Shown here piece after piece: positions 32,100-42,363 of a stretch of 64,000 nt of DNA. The notes beneath the pieces were generated by a model. It did not search any database, was not told the DNA's origin, and saw nothing but the letters and a program-made list of their open reading frames with translations. How positions within the stretch are numbered: the first letter of the stretch is position 1; the number at the start of each line of letters is the position of its first letter. The position numbers and the translations under genes were made by a program. The stretch is from Snuella sedimenti (lineage in GTDB: Bacteria; Bacteroidota; Bacteroidia; Flavobacteriales; Flavobacteriaceae), in assembly GCF_016428595.1 (NCBI RefSeq), contig NZ_JAELVQ010000005.1, forward strand, positions 1 through 64,000. The letters are read 5' to 3'.

Positions 32100-34445
32100 T
32101 TAGTTTTTCACTATTTTTTTAGTAACGATATCGCCGTTGGAAAGTTCAAGTTTAACAACATAAATAGTCTTTTTGTTTAATTGGACATTACGTGACCTAA
32201 GGGCCATGGGATCTTTTAAGTGGTATAATTGGCGTCCATGAAGATCGAAAATTTGCATCGATCTTATAGTAATGGATTCAGGTGTGTTAAAGGAAAACCG
32301 ACCGTTGCCTGATGATAGCACCTTAATTGCGGCTTTGCCGTTATGGGGTGAACTGTTCCTTTTTGGCCTGGACTTAAATACAATTTCAAAGCGCTTATTA
32401 AATACGCCCTTTTCGGATGTAAATAGGTAATTGGACTCCGATAGGTTATGTAGTTTGTTAAGCAGCTTATCTTTCAAGTAAATGTTATGGTTCTGTAAAA
32501 AGGCACCTTTCAATTTGGTAATGGATAGTTTGTAAAGTGTAGTTGTATTAATGTTTGTGCTAAAACCTAAAGCAATTATTTCGTTTCTGTTTAAACTTTT
32601 AAGCGCTTTACCTTGAATGGTAAATCTTTTATTGCAGTTTTTAATGGTGGTATATAATGTGGCGGGAGCTCGTTTAGAAGAGAATTTAGGAGCATCATAA
32701 TAGGAGCCGTCATCATAGTCGGATGCGCCATTTAAGTAACTTACAAGCACTTGGCTGAAAATACCACTATCAGAGGTTAGGTCAATCCATAATTTGTTTG
32801 GTCTGTCCTTGTTTTTCTTGTTCGATGTTTTAAAGAATTGGCCGTTACTGCTCCCATTAGCAATTCGCATGGTATTGTTAAAGTTAATTTCTCCTTCTTT
32901 AATATTACCGTTCGTATTGATTACTGTTCCTGAGTTTGAATAGCTAACAAAGAAACCTTGACAAGACGGTATAGTGCGGTTGGGAGCCACGCCATCGCCA
33001 CCAGCCGTTTCCCCACTGCCGTTTATGATGGCATAATCTGAATTAGAAAAGTTAAACGCTTGATTGCCATTGTTGGTTGAAGAGGGCGCGGTATTTTGCG
33101 ACCAAAGATAAACAGCACCGTCAATACTGCTGTTTGCTGCTAAAAAGGAATCGGCATCAATGGCCGAAGGATAGGGGTTTCCGACCAAATTCCAATTCGT
33201 GTCGCTTAATTCAGAATCGTTTCTGTAAATGGGAACGGTTATATTGCCATTATTAAAAGGCCCGGAGAATTCATATTCAAACTGGTGCGGTGGGGACGAC
33301 ATTTCTGAGTCAAAAAGTGTTTTGGAATGTGTGCTAATATAGCCAACCCCAGGGGTCATATTGGTTGAATCGGTTGCCAGTTGCCAATCATCCCCGTTAT
33401 CATCAATATCATCTTGACCACTTGTTGCTGAATTATCATTGTTTGTTTCCTTGGTGGCATCCAGATAGTTTTGGGCATTGAAATAAAAGCGTCTGTCTGG
33501 CTGGGAACCACCCAATGCCGCACCTATGGTTTCTCCAGATACGGGGGCGCTCCAATAAGTGTATTCGTACCATGCATTTATAGGTGCCGTTTCTTTTTCT
33601 ACTTTAACAGAGCCGGTTACCGTAACATTGCCATCACTGTTGTTTTGTATAACAGCGCCCTGCGATTTTACTATAATGTTACCATCTACAGTAATATCGT
33701 TTTCGACTTCTATATAAGTGGAGTTGTTGACCGTAAGTGTTGAACCTGAATTAACAGTAAGGTTACAGGCACTAAAATTACCGTTAACTGAAGTGTTATA
33801 GTCGCCATCCATTATAGTCGTTGTAGAAATATCCGGAGCTCCATTGTCCCATGACGATCCGCCCCAAGTGGTTGTGGTCGACGGTGAAACGCTGCCGTTA
33901 AAAGTGAAATCATTAATACTGTATGTGCCATTACCGTTAGTTGCCCCCCATGCATATATTCTAAAAGTTATAGTAGCGTTGATGTTTTGGAACTCAGATC
34001 CTGTTAAATCTATTGTAGATAAGGTTTCTGTTAATCCTGTTGTAGGAGATCCGATACTGGAAGTATAGCCATCAATACTGCTTCTAACCTCAATAGACAA
34101 GGGGCCTAAGAGCGAGGTTTGACTATTAAATACAAAGCTTGTAAAATCTATTTCATAACAAGCATTGGGAGAAATAGTAATATAAAAATAATCGTTTGCG
34201 TTATAAAGGAGTTCCCAGCTTCTTGCATTGTATCTGTCATTGGTTGTAACCCCAGGTGGATTTAAACCTGATCCTCGACCAATACCAGATCCCGTAATAT
34301 TGGTATCTATGGTTTCTCCTGTTGTGTATGGATTATTGTTGCTTGGATCTGTATCTGTAATTGGGTTTGTATAAATACTTTGTCCTTTAAGAATTGAAAA
34401 GAAAAATATAAATAAGGTTGATATATAGATCTGCAATCTCTTCAT
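32100..34445 (-). CDS. Secreted T9SS cargo protein with type A sorting domain
   Basis: 781 aa. Signal peptide 1-21, a beta-rich N-terminal module (about 25-185), a stretch of parallel-beta-like repeats (CNLTVNSGSTLTVNNSTYIE, DITVDGNIIVKSQG), a long Asn/Asp/Gly-rich region with YWSAPVSGETIGAAL, and a C-terminal 75-residue domain (IRSMQIFDLHGRQLYHL ... YVVKLELSNGDIVTKKIV) that is the type IX secretion sorting signal. Exported to the cell surface; binding target unknown. Confidence 0.9.
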   Translation of the reverse strand: MKRLQIYISTLFIFFFSILKGQSIYTNPITDTDPSNNNPYTTGETIDTNITGSGIGRGSGLNPPGVTTNDRYNARSWELLYNANDYFYITISPNACYEIDFTSFVFNSQTSLLGPLSIEVRSSIDGYTSSIGSPTTGLTETLSTIDLTGSEFQNINATITFRIYAWGATNGNGTYSINDFTFNGSVSPSTTTTWGGSSWDNGAPDISTTTIMDGDYNTSVNGNFSACNLTVNSGSTLTVNNSTYIEVENDITVDGNIIVKSQGAVIQNNSDGNVTVTGSVKVEKETAPINAWYEYTYWSAPVSGETIGAALGGSQPDRRFYFNAQNYLDATKETNNDNSATSGQDDIDDNGDDWQLATDSTNMTPGVGYISTHSKTLFDSEMSSPPHQFEYEFSGPFNNGNITVPIYRNDSELSDTNWNLVGNPYPSAIDADSFLAANSSIDGAVYLWSQNTAPSSTNNGNQAFNFSNSDYAIINGSGETAGGDGVAPNRTIPSCQGFFVSYSNSGTVINTNGNIKEGEINFNNTMRIANGSSNGQFFKTSNKKNKDRPNKLWIDLTSDSGIFSQVLVSYLNGASDYDDGSYYDAPKFSSKRAPATLYTTIKNCNKRFTIQGKALKSLNRNEIIALGFSTNINTTTLYKLSITKLKGAFLQNHNIYLKDKLLNKLHNLSESNYLFTSEKGVFNKRFEIVFKSRPKRNSSPHNGKAAIKVLSSGNGRFSFNTPESITIRSMQIFDLHGRQLYHLKDPMALRSRNVQLNKKTIYVVKLELSNGDIVTKKIVKN

Positions 34446-34528
34446 TGTAGGATAAATATATTAATAATATAATTTAAATCCTACATATTGTGTGATTTTG
34501 ATTGAAAGTCAGCTATTTATGAAATTGA

Positions 34529-34558
34529 TTGGTAATCTGTAATTTGTTTATATTTTTG
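34529..34558 (+). promoter_or_regulatory. recX promoter, close to the start codon
   Basis: TTG at 34529-34531, a 19-nt spacer, then TATTTTTG at 34551-34558, a good -33/-7 pair. The recX ATG is at 34563, so the transcript would begin at or beside the start codon. Confidence 0.5.
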
Positions 34559-34562
34559 GCTA

Positions 34563-35036
34563 ATGCAACAAAAAAGAACATACACGTTAGAGGAGGCTAT
34601 CAAGAAGTTGGAACATTATTGTGCTTATCAGGAGCGCTGTCATAAAGAGGTTAGGCAAAAGTTAAAAGATATGCGTATGATTCCAGAAGTTATCGACCAT
34701 ATTATGGTCCATTTAATTAATCATAATTTCTTAAACGAAGAACGTTATGCCAAGGCTTATGTACAGGGAAAATTTCGAATAAAAAATTGGGGAAAACGAC
34801 GCTTAATTTTAGAGTTAAAGAAAAGGGATATAACAAACCGAAATATAGAATTAGCGATTAGCGAAATAGATGATAGCGTATATCATGAAAGATTTAATGA
34901 TTTAGCTAAAAAGTATGTTTCGACCATAAAAGAAACGAACGTTTTAAAGAAAAAAAAGAAACTGGTAGATTATTTATTATATAGAGGTTGGGAGTCGTAT
35001 TTGGTATACGAAAAAGCGAATGAACTTATTGGGTGA
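34563..35036 (+). CDS. recX: Regulatory protein RecX
   Basis: 157 aa, typical of flavobacterial RecX. All-helical with three-helix repeats: AIKKLEHYCAYQERCHKEVRQ, LINHNFLNEERYAKAYVQGK (the most conserved block) and VDYLLYRGW near the end. RecX modulates RecA filaments. No recA in the window. Confidence 0.92.
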   Translation: MQQKRTYTLEEAIKKLEHYCAYQERCHKEVRQKLKDMRMIPEVIDHIMVHLINHNFLNEERYAKAYVQGKFRIKNWGKRRLILELKKRDITNRNIELAISEIDDSVYHERFNDLAKKYVSTIKETNVLKKKKKLVDYLLYRGWESYLVYEKANELIG

Positions 35037-35115
35037 ATTATAGGGATAAAGAGTATGAGGGTTTTCAATATTTTTCAAGCAAAGGAAAAGGTATTAAAAT
35101 ACTTCAGTGCAATGC

Positions 35116-35607
35116 TTATAAGTTAAAACAAGCTCCAAGATTAATCGTAAACTGATTGTGTAATTTTTCGGCAGGCGTTAGGGTCTCGGTTTTATATTTA
35201 GCAAAGGGTGTATTTAATTCGGTGTAAATGCCAAAACCATCAGTAAAAAAGTAACGCATCCCTAAATGGCCTCCAAAGTTTTTAAGACTAATATTTAATC
35301 CAGGATAAATATCAAAGTTTTCATCAATAGTGATAACATTACCCAGATTAGCATTAAAGCGTGCCTTAATGTCAAAACGATCAATAAAATTAGCTTCCAA
35401 ACCCTCATCTATATTTAAGGCATACGTAGAAGAAAATCCAAAGGAAATATTTTCTCCCATACCAAAATCATAACTTACATTTACTCCCGTAGCTGTATTT
35501 TGAAAATTGGCTCCAACTTGAAATTTGTTGTCGCCACTTCCAATAAAAACTTGGGCATTACCGATTGATACAATAAGTAAAGAAATTATTAAGATTAGCT
35601 TTTTCAC
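35116..35607 (-). CDS. Small outer-membrane beta-barrel-like protein
   Basis: 163 aa. Signal peptide 1-18 (SIGNAQ), then alternating hydrophobic strands (FQVGANFQNTATGVNVSYDF, IYPGLNISLKNFGGHLGMRYF) ending FTINLGACFNL with the C-terminal aromatic/hydrophobic residue pattern of outer-membrane barrels. The family is common in Flavobacteriaceae and uncharacterised. Confidence 0.8.
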   Translation of the reverse strand: MKKLILIISLLIVSIGNAQVFIGSGDNKFQVGANFQNTATGVNVSYDFGMGENISFGFSSTYALNIDEGLEANFIDRFDIKARFNANLGNVITIDENFDIYPGLNISLKNFGGHLGMRYFFTDGFGIYTELNTPFAKYKTETLTPAEKLHNQFTINLGACFNL

Positions 35608-35634
35608 GTGTTTTAATTTTTAAAAGTTAAGTTT

Positions 35635-36498
35635 TTATTTGAAGGTCTTATGCGCTCTAATAATAGCCTGTTCGTTTTTCCAATCTATCCATTTCTGACC
35701 TTTTAAACGGCGCATGGCATTATCATAGTTTCTCATAATAACAATGTTATAAATAGCCATAGCAAAACGTTTTGGGTTTCTTGCAATGGCACGTAAGCTC
35801 ATGGAAAAACCTGGTGTTATATAGCGCATATAATGCCAATAACCTTCGGGCATGTACAGTACTTCTCCGTGCTTGAGTTCTGTTTTGTAACCTCTGGCAT
35901 TTTTTAATAAGGGCCATTTTTCAAAATCAGGATTGTTAAAGTCAATATCTTCACGCGTAATTAATGAGTGGGGTATTTTGTATAAATAATCATTTTGATT
36001 CTGATCGAAAAGGATACATTGCTTTGTGCCTTCAAAATGAAAATGGAAAATATTGGCCAGGTCAATATCGTAGTGCATAAAAGTATGCGAATCGCGACCT
36101 CCAAAGAATAACATGGGCAAACCTTTCATGAGTTTTAAACCAAAATCGGGAAAGGAAAAATCGTTTTGAAGTTGTGGTACTTCCTTAAGAATGTTCCAAA
36201 GGAAAATGCGGTATTTGGTAGGTTCACTTTTTAACAGATCAATATACTCGGCCATTTTCATTTTAAAATGGGGTTCGTTAAAGCCATCTTTATAATCTAC
36301 AGGTCTGTCGTCGTACAGCGGAACAATTTTTTTCCCTGCAATAGCCTTTATGTAATCCAAATTCCATTTGGAATATGCAGGCCAGTCTTCAATAAAACGC
36401 TCAATCACCACAGGTTTTTGTGGTTTAAAGTAGTGTTTTGTAAAATCCTCTTTTGTAATGGTTTTAACACGAGGAATATCTTGTAAGTTTAGAGGCAA
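35635..36498 (-). CDS. Cupin-like (JmjC/cupin_8) domain protein
   Basis: 287 aa. KPVVIERFIEDWPAYSKW is the usual N-terminal block of JmjC-type 2-oxoglutarate/Fe(II) oxygenases. HTFMHYDIDLANIFHFHFEG supplies HxD-like metal ligands, and a distal His is in GYWHYMRYITPG. These proteins hydroxylate protein or small-molecule targets. Substrate unknown. Cytosolic; transcribed alone after the barrel-protein gene's direction. Confidence 0.88.
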   Translation of the reverse strand: MPLNLQDIPRVKTITKEDFTKHYFKPQKPVVIERFIEDWPAYSKWNLDYIKAIAGKKIVPLYDDRPVDYKDGFNEPHFKMKMAEYIDLLKSEPTKYRIFLWNILKEVPQLQNDFSFPDFGLKLMKGLPMLFFGGRDSHTFMHYDIDLANIFHFHFEGTKQCILFDQNQNDYLYKIPHSLITREDIDFNNPDFEKWPLLKNARGYKTELKHGEVLYMPEGYWHYMRYITPGFSMSLRAIARNPKRFAMAIYNIVIMRNYDNAMRRLKGQKWIDWKNEQAIIRAHKTFK

Positions 36499-36559
36499 TA
36501 TGGATGTTATTTAGTTAACCAAAGTTAAGAAAACGTTATGTAATTTAAAATAGTATTTT

Positions 36560-36659
36560 GGCGTTCCCTTTTAGGTCGGGCTTTCCGTTATATCTTTTAA
36601 TTGGCAGCTTCGAGAACTTCAGCTACCAATTAAAAGGATGTCACTGCAATCCCTAACGC
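36560..36659. repeat. Palindromic interspersed repeat (GCGTT...AACGC type)
   Basis: 100 nt with terminal inverted GCGTT/AACGC and an inner hairpin (ATCTTTTAATTGG at 36592-36604 against CCAATTAAAAGGAT). Words such as GGTCGGGCTTTCCG and CACTGCAATCCCTAACGC are those of a dispersed repeat I have seen in many Bacteroidota intergenic regions. It occupies most of the 214-nt gap between the cupin gene and bioB. Confidence 0.8.
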
Positions 36660-36712
36660 AAAAAAGTAATTCTGTTTAAATCAATAAGATTCTTGCCTTA
36701 TTGAACACACAT

Positions 36713-37807
36713 TTACTTAATTGCTTTTGCTTTCTCTTTTGCAAGTTCATTACGCTCAATGGTATGATCTGGGCGTGTCCATTTAGGTTTTTCACCCAGA
36801 GCTTGGTATTGAGAATCGTTGGCCTCTATTGTTTGTGGTTGCACTTTCTTTGTAAAAGGTTTTTGCGGATTCAAACCTAATAACTCAAACATTTTCATGT
36901 CTTCGTTAACATCAGGATTAGGTGTTGTTAACAGTTTATCGCCTGCAAAGATGGAGTTAGCACCAGCAAAAAAGCACATAGCCTGTCCCTCACGGGTCAT
37001 TTGGGTACGTCCGGCGCTCAATCTTACCTGTGTTTCTGGCATAACAATACGCGTGGTAGCTACCATGCGTACCATGTCCCAAATAGATACCGGTTCCTGG
37101 TCTTCTAAAGGTGTTCCTTCTACTGCAACCAAAGCATTAATGGGTACCGATTCTGGTTGTGGGTTTAAGGTTGACAAAGCAACTAGCATGCCAGCGCGGT
37201 CTTCTGTTTTTTCTCCCATACCAATAATACCACCACTGCAAACCGTTACATTTGTTTTGCGTACGTTGTCGATAGTATCCAAACGATCTTGATACCCTCG
37301 CGTGGAGATAACTTCTTTATAATATTCTTCCGATGAATCTAAGTTGTGGTTATAAGCATACAGTCCGGCCTCGGCCAAACGTTTGGCCTGGTTCTCTGTA
37401 AGCATGCCCAATGTACAGCATACTTCCATATCCAATTTGTTAATGGAGCGTACCATTTCGAGTACCTGATCGAACTCTTCACCATCTTTTACATTACGCC
37501 AAGCCGCTCCCATACATACACGGGAACTTCCACTTTCTTTGGCACGTAGGGCCTGGGCTTTTACTTGTTGTAGAGACATGAGGTCGTTACCTTCAATATT
37601 GGTATGGTAACGCGCTGCTTGCGGACAATACCCACAGTCTTCCGAACAGCCACCGGTTTTAATGGACAATAAAGTACTTACTTGGACCACATTAGGGTCG
37701 TGGTGTAGCCTGTGTACGGTTGCTGCTTCGTAAAGCAATTCCATAAAAGGTTTGTTGTATATTTCCAGAATTTCTTCTTTGGTCCAGTTATGTCTTGTTG
37801 CGCTCAT
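36713..37807 (-). CDS. bioB: Biotin synthase
   Basis: Radical-SAM enzyme inserting sulfur into dethiobiotin. The [4Fe-4S] cluster motif CSEDCGYC follows LSIKTGG; YNHNLDSSEEYY and GGIIGMGEKTEDR are family blocks. The start is set at ATG 37807 (MSATRHNWTKEEIL); an upstream ATG would add seven residues and cross the -7 box. At about 364 aa it is slightly longer than E. coli BioB, with a C-terminal tail (KPKWTRPDHTIERNEL). Confidence 0.95.
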   Translation of the reverse strand: MSATRHNWTKEEILEIYNKPFMELLYEAATVHRLHHDPNVVQVSTLLSIKTGGCSEDCGYCPQAARYHTNIEGNDLMSLQQVKAQALRAKESGSSRVCMGAAWRNVKDGEEFDQVLEMVRSINKLDMEVCCTLGMLTENQAKRLAEAGLYAYNHNLDSSEEYYKEVISTRGYQDRLDTIDNVRKTNVTVCSGGIIGMGEKTEDRAGMLVALSTLNPQPESVPINALVAVEGTPLEDQEPVSIWDMVRMVATTRIVMPETQVRLSAGRTQMTREGQAMCFFAGANSIFAGDKLLTTPNPDVNEDMKMFELLGLNPQKPFTKKVQPQTIEANDSQYQALGEKPKWTRPDHTIERNELAKEKAKAIK

Positions 37808-37825
37808 ACTCAGATAAATTTTTAG

Positions 37826-37833
37826 CAAAAGTA
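37826..37833 (-). promoter_or_regulatory. bioB -7 box
   Basis: Minus strand TACTTTTG, a perfect TAnnTTTG, 19 nt upstream of the chosen bioB start. Confidence 0.5.
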
Positions 37834-37975
37834 AGTATTATGCCTAATAAACGTGTAGCGTTGTCTTATAAATTTAACTTTAAAAGTTCGTTTTATAACG
37901 CCAATAGGCTAAATTGTAACATAGTTTTTTTTAAGTCTTAAAGGGACTATAGGTTTGCTTTAAAATTATAAACTT

Positions 37976-39427
37976 ATGGATATCTCAACATTTTTTAGAC
38001 CCAAGTATAAGATTGCAATTCATCTAATAGCTATTGCTGCTACAATTATGAGTATTGTTGTAACACTTGAAGGTTGTGAAAGAACAGAGGAAGCAAGTCC
38101 TTTATGTATAAACTTAATTGCAACATTAGTGTTTAATATGGCAATTTATTTTTTGGCATTTATACTATTCCCTTTATTAGTTAAAAATTGGAAGAAATAT
38201 GTTATTTTAGCTGTTGTTTTTTTGATCGTTTATTCCTTTACCCTAGGCTGGTTAAGAGCTTTATCTTTAAGTGGAGTAACTTACTTCAAAGACATTTTTT
38301 CAAGTATACCACTGAAATACCTAGACTTTGACTACACGTTTCGTTCATTTATGACCATCATACCGATGGGAGTTTTATCGTGGTTATATTTCATGTTTGT
38401 TATGGATTGGGAAAAATTAAAAGCTTCTTTTTTTAAAGAGAATATTGAAAGGACAGTTAATATCACCGTTGTTATTTTGATTATAACATATACTTCCATT
38501 ATGCCCCAAGGAGACAGTAGTGAAGAAGTACTATATATTACAGCTTTTATAATTTTTTTCTATATCAATACTTTTTTTATCACACCTATTTTGATTAAGG
38601 ATAAAAAGAAACAAAAGTTTTTAGCCGCTTCACTTTTATGGTTTTTGATGTTGTACAGTATGTTTTTTTTAATTCTTTATCTTGCTTCAAATTCATTAGG
38701 GAAAGAGTTTGTAGATAGAACTTTTTTATCACCTTCTCATGCCTTTAGAATGATTGTTATTCTTTTAGCTCCAATTTTTTTAATATCATTTATTTACGGG
38801 TACATCAGAATTAAAATCAAAAACCAGGATATAAAACTCGGAGCCAAAGACTCCGAACTCCAACTCTTAAAATCACAGGTCAATCCGCATTTTTTGTTTA
38901 ATACCTTAAACACTTTGTATGCGACTGCTCTGGAGGAAAAGGCAGATAGAACTGCTGAAAGCACTGCAAAGTTGGCAAGTCTAATAAGGTATATGCAAGA
39001 AGATATTAATAAAGCTTTTATTCCGTTGGAACATGAAATAGGCTATTTAAAAGATTATATTGCTATTCAAAAGCTGCGTTGTGCCGTAGAACCGCAAATA
39101 GACACCCAATTTACCAATATAGAAAATCATGAAATAAGTCCGGGGTTGTTGATTCCCTTTGTGGAAAATGCGTTTAAATATGGAATAGATCCATCTGCGC
39201 CATCATCTTTAAAAGTATCGGTTATTTGTAATGAAAATACCATTAATTTCGAATGTGTAAACAGTTATAATGATGCTTTTAAAACCTATTATAAAGAACA
39301 AGGTTTTGGTATTGGCATTAAAAATGCCCGACAACGCCTGGGGTTGGTTTATCCCAAAAAGCATACTTTTGAATTGGTTAAAGAGAGTAATGTATTTTCT
39401 GTGAAAATTAGTATTAAAACAAAATAA
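37976..39427 (+). CDS. LytS-type sensor histidine kinase
   Basis: 483 aa. About eight N-terminal membrane segments (to about 285), a short coiled linker, then the His_kinase domain: LKSQVNPHFLFNTLNTLYA with the phospho-His in NPHF, and an ATPase domain with PFVENAFKYGI and FGIGIKNARQRLGL. This is the LytS/YehU family, paired with LytTR regulators, such as the gene that follows 120 nt downstream. Confidence 0.92.
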   Translation: MDISTFFRPKYKIAIHLIAIAATIMSIVVTLEGCERTEEASPLCINLIATLVFNMAIYFLAFILFPLLVKNWKKYVILAVVFLIVYSFTLGWLRALSLSGVTYFKDIFSSIPLKYLDFDYTFRSFMTIIPMGVLSWLYFMFVMDWEKLKASFFKENIERTVNITVVILIITYTSIMPQGDSSEEVLYITAFIIFFYINTFFITPILIKDKKKQKFLAASLLWFLMLYSMFFLILYLASNSLGKEFVDRTFLSPSHAFRMIVILLAPIFLISFIYGYIRIKIKNQDIKLGAKDSELQLLKSQVNPHFLFNTLNTLYATALEEKADRTAESTAKLASLIRYMQEDINKAFIPLEHEIGYLKDYIAIQKLRCAVEPQIDTQFTNIENHEISPGLLIPFVENAFKYGIDPSAPSSLKVSVICNENTINFECVNSYNDAFKTYYKEQGFGIGIKNARQRLGLVYPKKHTFELVKESNVFSVKISIKTK

Positions 39428-39448
39428 TGTTTAACCAAAAATATAAAC

Positions 39449-39535
39449 GTCATTACGAAGGAGGGACGACTGAAGTAATCTGTTAGATATGAAGCTTATG
39501 CCAGAGATTGCCGCGTCGTTCCTCCTCGCAATGAC
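39449..39535. repeat. Hairpin repeat between kinase and regulator genes
   Basis: Left arm begins GTCATTACGAAGGAGGGACG (39449) and right arm ends CGTTCCTCCTCGCAATGAC (39535); the two are imperfect inverted copies. GTCATTGCGAGGAGGAACGA is a widespread dispersed repeat word in bacteria. Part of it would be translated if the response regulator were started at 39489. Confidence 0.8.
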
Positions 39536-39548
39536 AAATGAACAACTA

Positions 39549-40229
39549 ATGATAACAGCCATTGCCATAGACGACGAACCCAAGGCCGTACAGGTCATTC
39601 AACACCATGTGTCAAAAATTGATAGTTTAGAGCTTATTGCCCATTTTTACAATGCGCGGGATGCTCTACAATTCTTAAGGCAAAACCCTGTCGACTTGAT
39701 GTTCTTGGATATCAATATGCCGCACATGTCCGGTCTGGAATTACTGGATGGTTTACAATCTAAGCCCCAGATTGTTTTTACCACAGCCTATAGTGAGTTT
39801 GCTGTGGACAGCTATGCTTACAATGCGGTTGATTATCTATTAAAACCGTTTGAATTTGATCGTTTTCAGATAGCAATCCATAAAGTGGAAGCGCGTTTAG
39901 CGAGTTTAAAGCAACAAAATCAATTCTTTTTTATAAGAGATGGCTTTAAAAACATAAAAGTTGAATTTGAAACTATTTTATTTGTTAAAGGAGCTGGTAA
40001 TTATTTAGATATTACTACTAAAGACAAGGTGTTTTCACCGCGTATGACCTTTATGGAGTTAGTTGCTAAATTACCGGCATCACAGTTTGTAAGAGTGCAT
40101 CAATCCTTTATGGTTAATATTTCTGAAATTAATAAAATTGAAAACAACCATGTTTACATTGATGGTCAAAAAATAGCCATTGGTAACCGTTATAAAGAGG
40201 TGCTTTTTAAACGGTTAAACTTGATGTGA
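39549..40229 (+). CDS. LytTR-family response regulator
   Basis: Start chosen at ATG 39549 (MITAIAIDDEPKAVQ), because upstream codons lie in the hairpin repeat. The receiver domain has the acidic pair in IDDEP, phospho-Asp in DLMFLDINMPHMSG and Lys in YLLKPF. The LytTR DNA-binding domain follows (IRDGFKNIKVEFETILFVKG, FVRVHQSFMVNISEI). Partner of the LytS-type kinase upstream. Around 226 aa. Confidence 0.92.
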   Translation: MITAIAIDDEPKAVQVIQHHVSKIDSLELIAHFYNARDALQFLRQNPVDLMFLDINMPHMSGLELLDGLQSKPQIVFTTAYSEFAVDSYAYNAVDYLLKPFEFDRFQIAIHKVEARLASLKQQNQFFFIRDGFKNIKVEFETILFVKGAGNYLDITTKDKVFSPRMTFMELVAKLPASQFVRVHQSFMVNISEINKIENNHVYIDGQKIAIGNRYKEVLFKRLNLM

Positions 40230-40255
40230 AATAAGTCTGGGTGGCCAAAAAAAGA

Positions 40256-40290
40256 AAATCGTCTAGAAAGTTATTTCTAGACGATTTTTT
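40256..40290. terminator. Bidirectional terminator between lytTR and atpC
   Basis: 14-bp perfect stem (40256-40269 with 40274-40287), 4-nt loop, T run on both strands. It serves the convergent response regulator and atpC genes. Confidence 0.85.
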
Positions 40291-40309
40291 ATATTCTATG
40301 TTTAAAATT

Positions 40310-40603
40310 TTAGTCGGCTAAAACAATAACTTTATTATCTTTCATCTCAATGGTTCCAGAATCGATCTTAACCGTCAATATTTTTTTGTCCTCTTTAAGA
40401 GGAACTAATCTTGCATGTAAATCGTCAAACTCCAAATGACTTTGATTGTGCGTTTTTATTTTAATTGTTCCTGATTTTAGAAGCGATACAATGGGAGCGT
40501 GATTATTTAACATTTCAAACTCGCCATTAACTCCAGGGACAACCAGAGAATCTACTTCCGAACTAAATAAAGTTGCTTCTGGTGATACAATTTCTAAATA
40601 CAT
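40310..40603 (-). CDS. atpC: F1 ATP synthase epsilon subunit, short form
   Basis: 97 aa. Contains the N-terminal beta-sandwich only (EIVSPEATLFSSEVDSLVVPG, FEMLNNHAPIVSLLKSGTI) and ends at IVLAD. The C-terminal helical hairpin of longer epsilon subunits, which inhibits ATP hydrolysis, is absent. This short form is normal in Bacteroidota, so no truncation is implied. Lies 77 nt after atpD; the gap contains two TACTGCAAACTG words. Confidence 0.93.
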   Translation of the reverse strand: MYLEIVSPEATLFSSEVDSLVVPGVNGEFEMLNNHAPIVSLLKSGTIKIKTHNQSHLEFDDLHARLVPLKEDKKILTVKIDSGTIEMKDNKVIVLAD

Positions 40604-40680
40604 ATTTTATCAGTATTAAGTATTCAGTATCAGTACACAGTTGCATTACTGCAAACTGCTACTGCAAACTGTATACTATT

Positions 40681-42192
<1,512 letters not shown>

Positions 42193-42249
42193 TTATGTGT
42201 TTAATATTATGCAATTTAATTGTACGAAAACAGTTTTGGTTTTCGCGTG

Positions 42250-42257
42250 CAAAGATA
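42250..42257 (-). promoter_or_regulatory. atpD -7 box
   Basis: Minus strand TATCTTTG, a perfect TAnnTTTG, 61 nt upstream of the atpD start, in an AT-rich gap of 174 nt. Confidence 0.55.
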
Positions 42258-42302
42258 TATTTTTTAATTTAAAAAGAAAGTTGTTTTAAAGCTTTTTTGA
42301 TA

Positions 42303-42333
42303 TAAAAAAACACCTTGAAATTCAAGGCGTTTT
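42303..42333 (-). terminator. Terminator of the TonB-dependent receptor gene
   Basis: 11-bp stem with one mismatch (42309-42319 with 42321-42331); on the minus strand it is followed by a T run. It lies 30 nt past the receptor stop. Confidence 0.75.
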
Positions 42334-42363
42334 ATGATTGTTAATTAATTAGAGAAAATTAAG

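Noticed and set aside
36819-37292. Plus-strand 157-aa frame inside bioB
   Set aside because: Shadow of a conserved gene on the opposite strand.
39489-39548. Longer start of the LytTR regulator
   Set aside because: The added codons are made of the dispersed hairpin repeat, and receiver domains begin directly at MITAIAIDDE.
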